Origin: Medicago truncatula
Lineage: Eukaryota; Streptophyta; Magnoliopsida; Fabales; Fabaceae
Length of the DNA stretch: 64,000 nucleotides
NCBI RefSeq assembly: GCF_003473485.1
Contig: NC_053043.1
Coordinates: 30,046,576-30,110,575 of the forward strand
Reading direction: 5' to 3'
The notes below the pieces were generated by a model that was not told the DNA's origin, did not search any database, and saw only the letters and a list, made by a program, of their open reading frames with translations. How positions within the stretch are numbered: position 1 is the first letter of the stretch; each line of letters starts with the position of its first letter. Below, piece by piece: positions 33,501 through 43,430 of the stretch. The translations under genes were made by a program, and so were the position numbers.

Positions 33501-34620
33501 TACCCTTTAAACTCTTGTAGTTCCCCCAATAAAACGTTGATAAGCCCCAATTCCCAATAAAGAGGTAGCCTCCTCGAAGATAGCAACCATCTCCTAATCA
33601 CATCCCTCAACACCCAAACTTCCTCTACCAATGCTTATTTTTTTATTAGAAAGCGAGAATAGGCGAGGGAAAGCATCTCAAAGAGTAGAATTCCCACCCG
33701 ATTTTTCCTTCCAAAATCTCGTCTTCATACCATCACCAATCTTTCTCACCACCCCATTTCTAAAATCTAAATCAAGTATTACTCACATTATCCTCTAGTG
33801 CCATCAAATCTTTCCACCACTTCAAAAGAAACCTCGTGTGCGCCTTCTTCCAACCCAACCTTCCGTCAGCCCCAACACCATATTTATCCTCTAACACTCT
33901 TTTCCAAAAAGGTTAGTCATCTTGGATCAACCGCCACTTCCACTTTGCTAAGAGGCTAAAATTAAACAATCTCACATCCTTCACCATCAAACCTCCCTTA
34001 CACTTACGGTTGACACACCTTCCTCCACTTCACCCAACAAATCTTGCTCGCTCCTCTAAGCCCACCCCAAAGGAACTCCTTTTGGATACGAACTACCCTC
34101 TTAATTATCTTTGAAGGCACTTTAAAAAAAGAGAGATAAAAAATTGGGACAAAGTTCAATACCAACTTAAGGAGCACAATACACCTCTAGACTCACATAC
34201 TTGTTGCCCCAAGAATTTAATCTATTCCTTAAATTCTCCAACAATGGTTCCCAAGTAGCCACTTTGCACCTACCGGAAGTCCCAAGTACTTGAATCAACA
34301 TATTACCTCCAAAAAAATGCAAGTCCTCATCCAAGCCATCCACTTATCACACAAACCCACCATTCTCATCATATATTCCAAAAAACCTTAATCCACCGAA
34401 TCATAACCTTTCTCAGAATCAACTTTAAAAGTCACACATTCTCGCTTCGACCTCTTCGCCAACTCCACGGCTTCATTAACAATCAACACCCCATCCATCA
34501 AATGTCTCCCCTTTAAAAATGTCAATTGTGATGAAGAAATGATTGGGTTCATTACCTTTGCTAATCTTGAAGCGAACACCTTTGAGAATAATTTATAAAA
34601 AACTTCTCAAGAGGGAGATT
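30541..34620 (-). pseudogene. 5'-truncated L1-type LINE with internal tandem amplification
   Basis: From 34620 on the minus strand: reverse transcriptase text FYKLFSKVFASRLAKVM, SSQLTFLKGRHLMDGVLIVN and ECVTFKVDSEKGYDSVD, then (about 34095) EFLWGGLRGASKICWVKWRK. The zinc-binding RT domain (zf-RVT) follows, with RRMSSKVVVFSWMLLCDHIL, DCVLCNNGVETSTHFF and IWHTPLWVIWRKCNGRIFDH. A C-terminal stop is at 30728 and a 3' UTR runs to about 30530. Stops and frame changes interrupt it, and the start of the ORF2 protein is absent, as is usual for LINEs truncated during target-primed reverse transcription. A 721-bp part including the 3' UTR start and the zf-RVT region is present four times. Confidence 0.85.
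30597..33480. repeat. Four head-to-tail copies of a 721-bp unit
   Basis: Units 30597-31317, 31318-32038, 32039-32759 and 32760-33480. By eye the copies are identical apart from one base near 33135 (GTAGGAAAA instead of GTAGCAAAA in the fourth copy) and the last few bases. Each unit carries LINE 3' UTR plus zf-RVT coding sequence on the minus strand. At the internal joints, the 3' UTR is fused to coding sequence in an order not possible in a normal LINE, which makes a hybrid start of a 123-codon minus frame. The 109-codon plus-strand frames are the antisense of this. Either a very recent amplification, efficient homogenisation, or an assembly artefact. Confidence 0.95.
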
Positions 34621-35816
34621 ATATTGGACAATAATCCTTCAAAGATAAAGAGGCCTTTCCAAGATGGAGATTTCTCTTTATTGTTTTTATTTCAAAAGAA
34701 AAAAAAAAAAGTTGTTCAAAAAATTATCACATAAATAGTCGCACAATTTATTTTTTTTGGAAAGATAAATAGTTGTACACATATCATTTATCTTTATTTT
34801 GTGTCAATAAAAATCATTTATCTTTTTGTTAATAAAATAATTTTGATCAATTCTTTTAAAGAAATGATATTTATACAACTATTTTATGACAAATTTTGAG
34901 ACAACTTTCTTACCCATATTCATATTATGTTTTTACTCCCTTTTTCTCTTTATTATTTTTGTCCTAAAAGAAGAGAAAAAAAATGTTGTCTCAAAACTAA
35001 TTATAAAAATATCATTTCTCGTTCTTTTGTTTTCTATCATATCAAAAATATCATTGTCTCTCACTTGTCTTTTCACATACAACACCACTTTCAGATTTTG
35101 GTATAAATGGCTAGTTTTCACCAAACAAAGGTCTATAAGTTTGCTTAGTCTTCCTTCAGGAGAAAAAAAGTTTGCTTAACCTAATTCTCTCAAAAAAGCA
35201 GCGTTTGCTTAATCATTGAGGTACATGGAAATTCGAATCTCTGTTAAGCAGGGATGGCCTAAAATATAGAGTTCTTATAAAATACTTGTAATAATTTTTT
35301 AGTGAACTTATTGAATTTTGATATTTTTTAAGAGGTTAAATTGAAATATATTACTAACAACAGACAATCTTCTGAGCATAAGACGTATTCTAGGAAAAAG
35401 CCATAAAAGAGTATAACTTACAACAAAATCTCAAAATCTAGAAACAATATAAGCATATAAAACTTAGCTAATACCTAACACATATAAGAGGGTTTAACCA
35501 TCAACTATGATATTGACAGTTATTAAAATTAGCAAAATTAGCCTTAATCCACCAAAAAATATTAAATTAATATCCTCTAAAAGATGTGGAAAGAGAACTT
35601 TCTTTAAGCCGAAAGATCCGACTATTCATTTACTTCCAAATAATCCAAGTGCAAGCAAACCAAAACATAAGCATTAGAGATCATCTAGCATGTGAGAAGC
35701 CTAATAAATTACCAAACTGAATCCTGATTAAAATTATATCTATCTGAATTTGGGATTAAATATGTTTTTTTTCCCCATACAAATATGCTTTTATTTCTAC
35801 AAAATTAATAATTTCG
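34621..35816. other. AT-rich intergenic stretch
   Basis: No gene recognised. Short open frames overlap on both strands at 34886-35179 and are low-complexity. 34705-35010 contains partly complementary phrases (TTATCACATAAATAGTCGCA and TTTATACAACTATTTTATGA) that may belong to an old MITE. Confidence 0.4.
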
Positions 35817-35899
35817 GTCCTCGTGAGCTTAGCTCGGTTGGTAGAGACAATGCATAAAATATGCAAAGTGTGAAGTTCGAACCCCGACCACCACCAAAA
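35817..35899 (+). mobile_element. tRNA-derived SINE with 16-bp target duplication
   Basis: Body starts GTCCTCGTGAGCTTAGCTCG and has A-box-like TTAGCTCGGTTGGTAG, B-box GAAGTTCGAACCCCGACC and a short A tail. AAAATTAATAATTTCG flanks it at 35801-35816 and 35900-35915. The conserved boxes make this the least decayed SINE of the window. Confidence 0.85.
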
Positions 35900-36110
35900 A
35901 AAATTAATAATTTCGTAGGGATGAAAACCATATTTAACTTTTAAATTTATAATCAATTTAATTTTATCTATCTATTTCAATCAATGATAAAGTCAATCAA
36001 TTTCCTCTCAAAACATGCAGTCAGTCAATTTAACTTTTGTTCAGACAGTGGTCCTTGTGTAAACTTGCAGTTTTTGGGAACTATTGTTTGATAATAGTAG
36101 TAGAAAGATA

Positions 36111-36258
36111 TATATATTTTTTTTGTCAGGTAGTCTAGTGGCTAGAATTCACGTGAATAAGTGGAGTGTCCGAGGTTCGAACCCCGACCCCTGCATATAA
36201 TAATGCATTGTCCTACCAACTAAGCTATGCTATCTCATATCTTATACTTCTAAGGGAA
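36111..36258 (+). mobile_element. Second type of tRNA-like SINE
   Basis: Contains A-box-like GTAGTCTAGTGGCTAGAATT and B-box GAGGTTCGAACCCCGACC. Its right part, ATGCATTGTCCTACCAACTA, is the complement of the family A-box region, so this may be a fused or inverted copy. TAGAAAGATA is found at 36101-36110 and 36259-36268 and may be the target duplication. Confidence 0.6.
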
Positions 36259-36625
36259 TAGAAAGATAACTTTTGAGTACTGCATTTTTTGCTTAATATA
36301 TTTATCATGCATGTTTAGATAAAGTGTTAGAAAGAAATCAAAGTGCCAACGAAAAAGCCTAACATGTATGCGTCATCCATGCATGTGTCTAACTTTAAAG
36401 TTTAACAAAAAAAATTCAAAGAACAAATAATAATCCCATAAAAGATGAACCCTACTTTCTAGTTCCACTGCATTCAAACCATGCACATGACCAAATAAAA
36501 GAAAGTGTATAGTTACCTTATTATTTAACCCTTTCCACGTTGTTTTTCCACCTATTCAAAATTTCAAACTCACCATGCTAAGGAACCTGAAAATCTTAAT
36601 CAATGTTACTTCCCGGAATTCTCTT

Positions 36626-36632
36626 TATATAT
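36626..36632 (+). promoter_or_regulatory. TATA box for the small membrane-protein gene
   Basis: TATATAT in CTCTTTATATATGCTTAC, 56 bases before the preferred start codon. The upstream ATG at 36631 overlaps this box and so is unlikely to be in the mRNA. Confidence 0.55.
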
Positions 36633-36687
36633 GCTTACTCCAACATCAATAATTTTACTTCCATTATATGATAATCATTTCAATGCA

Positions 36688-37050
36688 ATGGCATCAGCAG
36701 CATCTTCTGCACTTCTACAGCCACAGCAACAACAATCAGGAGAAACTATTTCATCTCCAAGCTCTAGTGCTTGGAAATCTTCAGGATCTATTGGCCCGTT
36801 TTTTGCTGTGATCATTGTTCTTACCATTCTTGCTGTGCTTTCTTGCTACTTGACTCGCATGTGTAATCGAAGGGAACCTACCCCATTGGAGAGTATCAAA
36901 GGTAGAGGTTGTTTTGGATGGGTGAAACGTCGGTGTCGTCGATGTATGAGTAGAGATGTTGAAGTTGGAGGCGTTGGGGCTAAGGTTATGGTTTGTGATG
37001 AAGAAGTGGAGAATGATTGCAAGGTCAAAGATGGTGATGTTCAAGTTTAG
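36688..37050 (+). CDS. Small single-pass membrane protein, plant family of unknown function
   Basis: 120 aa from ATG 36688 (context GCAATGGCA); the frame is open upstream to an ATG at 36631, but that one lies in the TATA box. Residues about 1-32 are rich in Ala, Gln and Ser. GSIGPFFAVIIVLTILAVLS at about 34-53 starts a single hydrophobic helix. It is followed by a basic, Cys-containing segment with TPLESIKGRGCFGWVKRRCR and RCMSRDVEVGG, then an acidic C terminus. Positive charges right after the helix suggest that the C terminus is cytosolic. I recognise the SIGPFFAVI...RGCFGWVKRR pattern from unnamed plant proteins, without known role. An out-of-frame ATG at 36668 could make an overlapping upstream frame. 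No intron is needed. Confidence 0.72.
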   Translation: MASAASSALLQPQQQQSGETISSPSSSAWKSSGSIGPFFAVIIVLTILAVLSCYLTRMCNRREPTPLESIKGRGCFGWVKRRCRRCMSRDVEVGGVGAKVMVCDEEVENDCKVKDGDVQV

Positions 37051-38225
37051 TTTTTCTTTTTCATAGGTAGATGTTTGTATAAGAGATCGATCGAATATTG
37101 GACTTCTTATATATAATTTCTTCAATGTCTAAATCCTTAGCAAATTAATGTCTATTACAATTTACTTGTGGGAGGGAATTTATATGTTAAGCTAGTTCAC
37201 ACCTTCTATAAAGCGATGCGGTTGCTATGAATATTATTTTAAAATTTTCAAAGTAAAATTTGGAATTAGGCATTTTGATTTTTTTGTTGTTGTTGTTGTT
37301 GTAGTAGTAGTTATTGAGGTATAAAAAAAACCCATTTGGGTTCCAATTTGTAAAGTCGATTGGTCCGCCACCAGCCTTAAAAGAAGAGGTCATGGCAGTT
37401 TCGTAATTAAATGTAAATTGTTAAGTTGGTTCTCTAGATAACCGACTTAACAGAGATAAAAACATAGATTAGAAATAATTTGAATCAAATGGTCAAGTCG
37501 TTTCATCAACCAACCAACTTAAAATATAAATAGAAGGTACTCTTCCGACCAGGGTCATTCCTACGAATCCGGATGCTCGATTTTGTAAGTGAAAAGATGC
37601 CCGTAATAAAATAAAAACGTATTTCTTTTAAAAGAACAATGTTCTATTTAAATTTTTTAAAAGATAAATACAAGGTGCCGTATAAATGCGATACACCTAA
37701 AGGTGAAAATCACTACCGCATACATGAGGAATCGCAAACCACCCTCCCAAAAAAACACCCACCTAACACTAAAAGCAAGAGGACCTAATTCTAATAGACC
37801 TAAAACAAGACAACAGAAGAGGAAAAGGAAATCAAATCAGGGAAGAAGAAAATGAAATTTCGATGGAGTGATGGTGATCGAACGCGTGGCATCAGAGAGA
37901 AAGATAATAAGGATTTTTTTTAATGGGGTAGTACTATTGGGCTATAATTTATTTTTTAGGCTCACACCTTGGGGAGGCCCGGTTCCATTGAGCTCCTTGC
38001 ACACCCCAAAATCCGGCACTGCTTCCGGCCTTACTTGACTAAACCCTAATCTCAAATGATTAAGAGGAAAATGCTATTTGAGGCTTCTGATTAAGAAATC
38101 AAAGATAGTAGTATTACATTGAATTGAAAGTTGTTTAGTCAATTCTTTTAAAGTCTTAAAAGTGTCATTTTCAATTTAAAATTTTCCTTTTTTGTTTCCT
38201 TCTTTAACCCGTGTCTCGGGGATAT
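37051..38225. other. Intergenic region
   Basis: Begins with the 3' UTR of the small membrane-protein gene. A short GTT/GTA repeat is at about 37285-37310. 37420-37530 holds a partly inverted pair (AAGTTGGTTCTCTAGATAAC and GGTCAAGTCGTTTCATCAAC). 37870-38040 is richer in GC and looks like repeat DNA. No gene recognised. Confidence 0.4.
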
Positions 38226-38380
38226 TGGTTAGCATGGTCCTTCTCATAGACAACTATATATTTCATTGTCACCAATTACTTCAAGGAATGGCTTGAAAAT
38301 ATTGGTTATTGACGAGGAAGGTGAAGATATAAACGTGACATTAAATGTGGTTTATAAGAAAATATTTCAAATAATGTTCT
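38226..38380 (+). pseudogene. Helitron (Pif1-like) helicase C-terminal relic, plus strand
   Basis: The plus strand reads QLYISLSPITSRNGLKILVI, then DEEGEDINVTLNVVYKKIFQ. It matches the C terminus of the Pif1-family helicase in plant Helitrons (QLYVAxSRVTSRxGLKIL...VVYKEVFQ). Only about 50 codons remain. It is an inverted relative of the minus-strand relic next to it. Confidence 0.75.
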
Positions 38381-38589
38381 TTAGTTTTTTTGCATGAAAT
38401 TGTTAACCTTTCTAGCTATAAATTGAACAAAAAAAATTATGTTTTATTATCCTTAGGTTCATATGTTAATCACGAATTCTATTTTGGTTGTAAGAAATTA
38501 TAATGATATTCATTTATAACATACTTGTGTGATGATATACGTCAAAAGTCTAGTTTAGTAGAATTTGAGTATGATTTTAGTTTTGTAGA

Positions 38590-39470
38590 ATTTGACCATT
38601 ATTTGAAATATTTCTTTATAAACCATATTGAATGCCATATTTATATGTTCACCTTCCTCATCAATAACCAATATCTTCAAGTCCTTGAAGTAACTCTTGA
38701 CATTAATGCAATATATAGTTGTCCATGAAAAAAAATTGATTGAGGCAAATATACCCCAACATGCTTAAGTGATTACTCTTGACTTTTATATATAGTCATA
38801 ACAAATGAAACGATCAATGAAAATTGTTGTCGTTGAAACATGAAAGGGAGCCTTTTTTCAGAAGGAGTCAATGATAATCTTGAGATATAAACCTTCTGAC
38901 CAATATTGCTTTCTGATATTACATTATCTTCAAGGACATATCTTTCCATCTTTATAATTACTAACCATGTTCCATTGCTTGACTTGGCATAATACGGAGA
39001 ATCACAACTTAATTTTTTTTTTCATCGGACATCAAATCTAACATGTGATCAATTACCATATCAACAATTGCATTTTTGGGATCCAAAGTATCTTGAAAAA
39101 ATGATGGGTCATCCATGTTCTGCAAAAGATTAGGATATGTGCTATGTAGAATTGCATCAAGTGTATACCAATGTTGATATCTACATCGTTGTTTTTTTCT
39201 ATACTTCCATCACCAATACATAAAATCCATTATGAGAATACTTTTCTCTCTTCAACATTAGAATCAAGCTCCCAACAAAAGTCTTATATTTTAAATTAAT
39301 GTTAGAACCTCAAAAAAATATCCAAAGATATGAAGAATCCATTGTAGCCTGAACAACGTCTTGTCCAAATATTAATCACTCTCCCTGTGATTTAAATATC
39401 AATCTTTCCACCAACAATTTTTGATATTTCAGTAACCTTGGGAGATTTAATTAACTACAAATGGAAGTAT
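38590..39470 (-). pseudogene. Helitron (Pif1-like) helicase relic, minus strand
   Basis: From about 39365 downwards: QATMDSSYLW, MDDPSFFQDTLDPKNAIVDM, NGTWLVIIKMERYVLEDNVI, SNIGQKVYISRLSLTPSEKR, LPFMFQRQQFSLIVSFVMTI, then HGQLYIALMSRVTS and GLKILVIDEEGEHINMAFNM before VYKEIFQIM. Order and content follow the C-terminal half of the Helitron RepHel protein, a helicase that works with a Rep nuclease in rolling-circle transposition. Frame changes and stops break it up. The N-terminal Rep domain and Walker A part were not found. Confidence 0.82.
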
Positions 39471-39662
39471 TATAATTGGGTCAAAATATTAACAAAGAAA
39501 ATAAAATATCAGTAAGCAAAGACAAATATAGTTTTGCCATCAAAACATTACATTTGTTTGCGATGTTCAAGTGCTTGGTGAAAATGATATCCAAATATTA
39601 CTCTGATTCTTGATGATAGGCTGTCAATAAGAAACTGCAAACATAATTGAGGTATGGATGTA

Positions 39663-39787
39663 CTCCATCCGTCCTAAAATGTAAGCAAAAATGAGTCAAC
39701 ATAAGTTGATATATTTGGTACAAATTTTGAACAAAATACATCAACTTATGTCGACCCATTTTTGCTTACTTTTTAGGACGGAGGAAG
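39663..39787. mobile_element. Short Stowaway MITE (125 bp)
   Basis: CTCCATCCGTCCTAAAATGT and its complement ACTTTTTAGGACGGAGGAAG form long inverted ends, and TA flanks both sides (39661-39662 and 39788-39789). The arms pair over almost the whole length through AGCAAAAATG and ACATAAGTTGAT. Related to the copy at 15930-16055. Confidence 0.88.
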
Positions 39788-39789
39788 TA

Positions 39790-40316
39790 TTTACAACAAT
39801 GTCTCTTAGAAAACGAATTGAATGATAAAGTAGGTAAGAAAATACGAAAAAAAACATACCAATTAGGCACCTTGCTCAATGAGATTGGATATGGTAACTC
39901 AATGCAACTGAAGTAGATGCCTATGCACTTATCCCAATGACCTTATCTCATTGAACACATCAAATTGACACCTTCATCAATGAATTTGCAAGATATAGGA
40001 TCATACCTACATGTGGTTTCACCTACTATTGAAACTAATATTTACAATAAATGGGTTAGGTGATGAGTGTAGGTGAGTAAAACACACGAAATATTTTTCC
40101 ACTATAATCAATCTTAATTACAAATTTACTTAGACACCACGTCTACGATTTTCTACCTCCCTTTGAGGACTTCGTTTCAACCAATAGGATAGGATTAATA
40201 GTTTACAATTATTTAAAGTTTGTTTGCACTAGAGACTAAATGAGTGGTAAACTAATTTAATCATAGTACAAAAGACTTAGTATCATAAGAATATTTCTCT
40301 AAACACTTAAGGAATT
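39790..40316. other. Intergenic stretch
   Basis: No gene or element recognised; ends in the GAATT target duplication of the next element. Confidence 0.4.
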
Positions 40317-41687
40317 TATTAGAGATATAGATTAGTAGCATATTAGTCCTAGTAGAGAGTAGTATAAATAACTTGTAACCACTCCATTAGAGGGCACTTT
40401 TCTCATATTGTAATATTCCATTTTCATCAATAGAAAAAGTTTCTTAGTTTTCTCTCATTCCTTCCATGGATGCCATGTTTTCTAACATGGTATCAGAGCC
40501 TGGTTGGTATCCACCTTGAAGGATATTTTCCGCTGCATTTTCTCTGAGAAAATCCAAATTTTCTCACTTTCACTTTCTTTCTCAAAATTCATTTTCCATC
40601 GTTCTCATTCGATTTTTTTCTTCTTCTCATTTTCGATTACGCTTTGTGATTCTGATTGTTCATGATTTTTTTCCCCAAATTTTAGGTTCTGTGTTTTCAA
40701 TTCCATTCACTACAGTTCATGATCTTTCTTCAATTTCAAATTCGGTTTCTATTTCTGGATTCGAATCCATTTTCCGATTGAATTTCACCTTCGATTCGAG
40801 TTTCTTGCTCGAAATCGTTCGTTACTGGAAGCATGGGTTTTGACCTATGGTTTGAATGCATCAACATGGATTTGTTTTCTTTGGTTTGAAGACACCTCAC
40901 ATGGCTATGCATCTCTATTGGCTTGCATTTGGTTTTTCTTGTCTCAGCTCGGCATTGGAGGGCATCTCTTTTTTAACTTTGGAACCTTGGTCTTGTTGCT
41001 TCATGGTACCTTTGGTGTGCAGTTTGTTCAACATATGACCTCCTTCCATTGTAAACTTTGGCCCTTCCTTGCACTTCTTTTTCTTTTGGATATCATCATT
41101 GATTTTGGATATCCTTACTCTTCTTGTCTTGTGCTTCTGTTCATGATAGTTAAGCTATGTTGATAAGCTTCTATCATAAATGGTTAAGCGTCGTTGTGCT
41201 TCTGTCCAAGGATGGTTAAGCGTCGTTTTCTTCTTCTTCTTGTGCTTCTGTCTTGAGTTATTGAGAACTCTTGATGGTTAAGCGTTGTGCCTTTTAAGGC
41301 TTTGTTGATGATTGGCTTCTACCAGATGGTGGTTAAGCGTTGGTTTGTTGCTTCTTCCTCCAAGTGGTTACACTTTGAGTTGTGGTTTCCTCTTGTTGGA
41401 TAAGCATTTGATTGTTGCTATGTTCTTGGCCAACGTATTTCTGGCATCTTTCCTTGTATTTTCTCATTTCAAGTTGGAAGTGTTTTGAACACCTTCCAAC
41501 TTGAGGGGGACTATTAGAGATATAGATTAGTAGCATATTAGTCCTAGTAGAGAGTAGTATAAATAACTTGTAACCACCTCATTAGAGGGCACTTTTCTCA
41601 TATTGTAATATTCCATTTTCATCAATAGAAAAAGTTTCTTAGTTTTCTCTCATTCCTTCCATGGATGCCATGTTTTCTAACAGAATT
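40312..41687 (+). mobile_element. TRIM-like non-autonomous LTR retrotransposon (1366 bp)
   Basis: Element 40317-41682 with 171-bp LTRs (40317-40487 and 41512-41682) that differ at only two adjacent bases. GAATT flanks it at 40312-40316 and 41683-41687. The primer site TGGTATCAGAGCC follows the left LTR directly (40488-40500), and the polypurine tract TTGAGGGGGAC precedes the right LTR (41501-41511). The interior (about 1 kb) encodes no recognised gag or pol. It contains a repeated phrase GATGGTTAAGCGT (about 41180-41340). It must have been moved by proteins of another, probably copia, element. The two near-identical LTRs imply a recent insertion. Confidence 0.92.
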
Positions 41688-42499
41688 TTAACATAGAAGT
41701 TTGTATATGAATTTCTCCAAGTGATTTGGCGATAAGATTTTATCAAATTTTTTACACAATTGATTTCGTGTAGTTTTTTCTATTTCTTCAAACGCTTAAG
41801 CACCTTTTATAGAAGATTTGAATAAAGTTGTTGTTTGAAGAAATTCCAACGCACCAAGCTTCCTTGAGAAGTTTTCTCTCGATTAAAAATCCTTTTCCAT
41901 TTATGGAAATTTTTGTTAATATGTAATTTAAAATTCTTTTGGAATTATTGGTTGTTATACACGTGTCTTCTTTTAATTCACAAAGGACAAAAATATAGTC
42001 ACCAAGGACAAAAGTACTCATGACCCATGGACAATGATGTTTCTTCATAAGAGACAAAACTTGGTCAGATATTCATCAGGGTGTTAACCATTGACTTGAT
42101 TCTTCATATCAGAGCTTCATCTTCAAAACTTCATGAATACTTGATGAGAGCTTTGAATTTTTTGTTGACCCTATTCATATCAGAACTTTGTCATCATAGC
42201 CTATGTTCGATATCAAAGTTGCTCTTCTTTGGCATCAAAACCTTATAGACATTGATCTAAAACCCATCTTGGACAACAATAAGTGATTTGGATCCCTTAA
42301 GCACCTGTCAGGAGTTTGATTCATGACTCTTACATATTAAGATAATTCAGTTTGGAGAAGAGAATCCACCTTATGTGTTCAAATAGTCAACTTTACACGG
42401 TAAAGAAATTTCATCCATATAACATGACCAATAAAAGAAATAGTGACAACTAATATCGATGAATTATTAAAACTTTTAATTGTGTCATCATTCAACAAT
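41688..42499. other. Intergenic stretch
   Basis: No gene recognised. A minus-strand frame of 89 codons (42057-41788) has no recognised domain. Confidence 0.4.
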
Positions 42500-42791
42500 A
42501 TTATGGCCAATGGCGGAGGCCCTTTAGGGATTATGTGGGTCATGACCGACCCCACAAAAATTATTTTTTACAAAAATTATTTTTTATAGGGGTAATTACT
42601 AAAATATTTTTTACTTTTAAAGAAAATTACCTTGCAGCCTATCCTTTTTCTTCATTTCAGTATATTTTAATCACACTTTCAAGTCACTCAAAATGCATAG
42701 ATAATTATTTTAAATTTCCAATGTATGTAATTTAATTTAATTTTAATGGTCCACTCTAATATTTGTTTCTGGATCCGCCATTGATTATGGC
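42500..42791. mobile_element. hAT-type MITE with 8-bp target duplication
   Basis: Element 42508-42783 (276 bp) with 10-bp inverted ends CAATGGCGGA and TCCGCCATTG. ATTATGGC flanks it at 42500-42507 and 42784-42791. The 8-bp duplication and CA...TG ends fit the hAT superfamily. It sits about 360 bp upstream of the NCR gene. Confidence 0.85.
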
Positions 42792-42976
42792 TCTTTTAGT
42801 ATAATGTTGCCTCTGTATATCATGAAAGGTTAAGATAGAAATAAAACATAATGGGACTTTAGCCCTCTTTTATACCCAAAAAGAATGAAATAAATAATAA
42901 TTAAGGTTTTGAACTCTAATATTGGCACATCGAAGTAACAAAGGTCAATTGATCATTTGAGCGTTAATGAGACAAA

Positions 42977-42984
42977 TATATAAA
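42977..42984 (+). promoter_or_regulatory. Possible TATA box upstream of the NCR gene
   Basis: TATATAAA, 165-172 bases upstream of the NCR start codon. It is the best TATA-like match in the interval, but the spacing is long. Confidence 0.35.
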
Positions 42985-43148
42985 ACATCAATATATAGTT
43001 AAGTCTAAATTTATGATGATTCTAGTTTGGAAAAGGTTTCTAGCAACTCATGTTCTAAAAGTTGTTTAATTGTAGTACACAGATCATGGTGTTTTAACAC
43101 TATGAAGTAATCAACAATTTTTCGTTTCTTACATTCAAAGTAAGGAAA

Positions 43149-43430
43149 ATGTTTAAAATTCTCTTGTTTACTAGTTCTATTATCGTCTTCCTTTCCCTAT
43201 TTTTTGTAACTTATGAAGGTAATTCATTATCTTAATTTTTGGAAGTTTTCTTTTTTACCTTATATTTAATATTTAACCCCCTTTAAGTTACATTTGATTT
43301 ATTCTTGTTTTACATTGCAGACTTTTGGAATGTTTGTGCATATAATTCTGATTGTCAAAGTTATCCATGTGACCTTGGTGAAAGTAGGAACTGTACTTTG
43401 AATCGGTGTATATGTGTGTATAACATTTAA
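43149..43430 (+). CDS. Nodule-specific cysteine-rich (NCR) peptide
   Basis: Join 43149..43218, 43321..43430; 59 aa. Exon 1 encodes a signal peptide (MFKILLFTSSIIVFLSLFFV and TYE). The 102-base GT-AG intron lies right after it, as in other NCR genes. Exon 2 encodes the mature part with six cysteines spaced C-x5-C-x4-C-x8-C-x4-C-x-C (CAYNSDC, PCDLGE, NCTLNRCIC), the classic six-Cys NCR pattern. In the clade these peptides are made in infected nodule cells, enter the secretory pathway with help of the DNF1 signal peptidase, and reach the symbiosome to drive bacteroid differentiation. The mature region is weakly acidic to neutral, so strong antimicrobial action is not expected. Expression is not provable from the sequence; a defensin-like gene is the closest alternative. 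Confidence 0.88.

Noticed and set aside
36781..37125. Minus-strand frames of 60-114 codons opposite the small membrane protein
   Set aside because: Plus-strand translation has a membrane helix, a family pattern and a promoter; the minus frames have none.
38226..39470. Cellular Pif1 DNA-repair helicase gene
   Set aside because: The sequence is broken, lacks the Walker A part and fits the Helitron-encoded branch of the family.
40840..41163. 107-codon frame inside the TRIM-like element as a gag gene
   Set aside because: It has no zinc knuckle or capsid motif and is hydrophobic and low in complexity.
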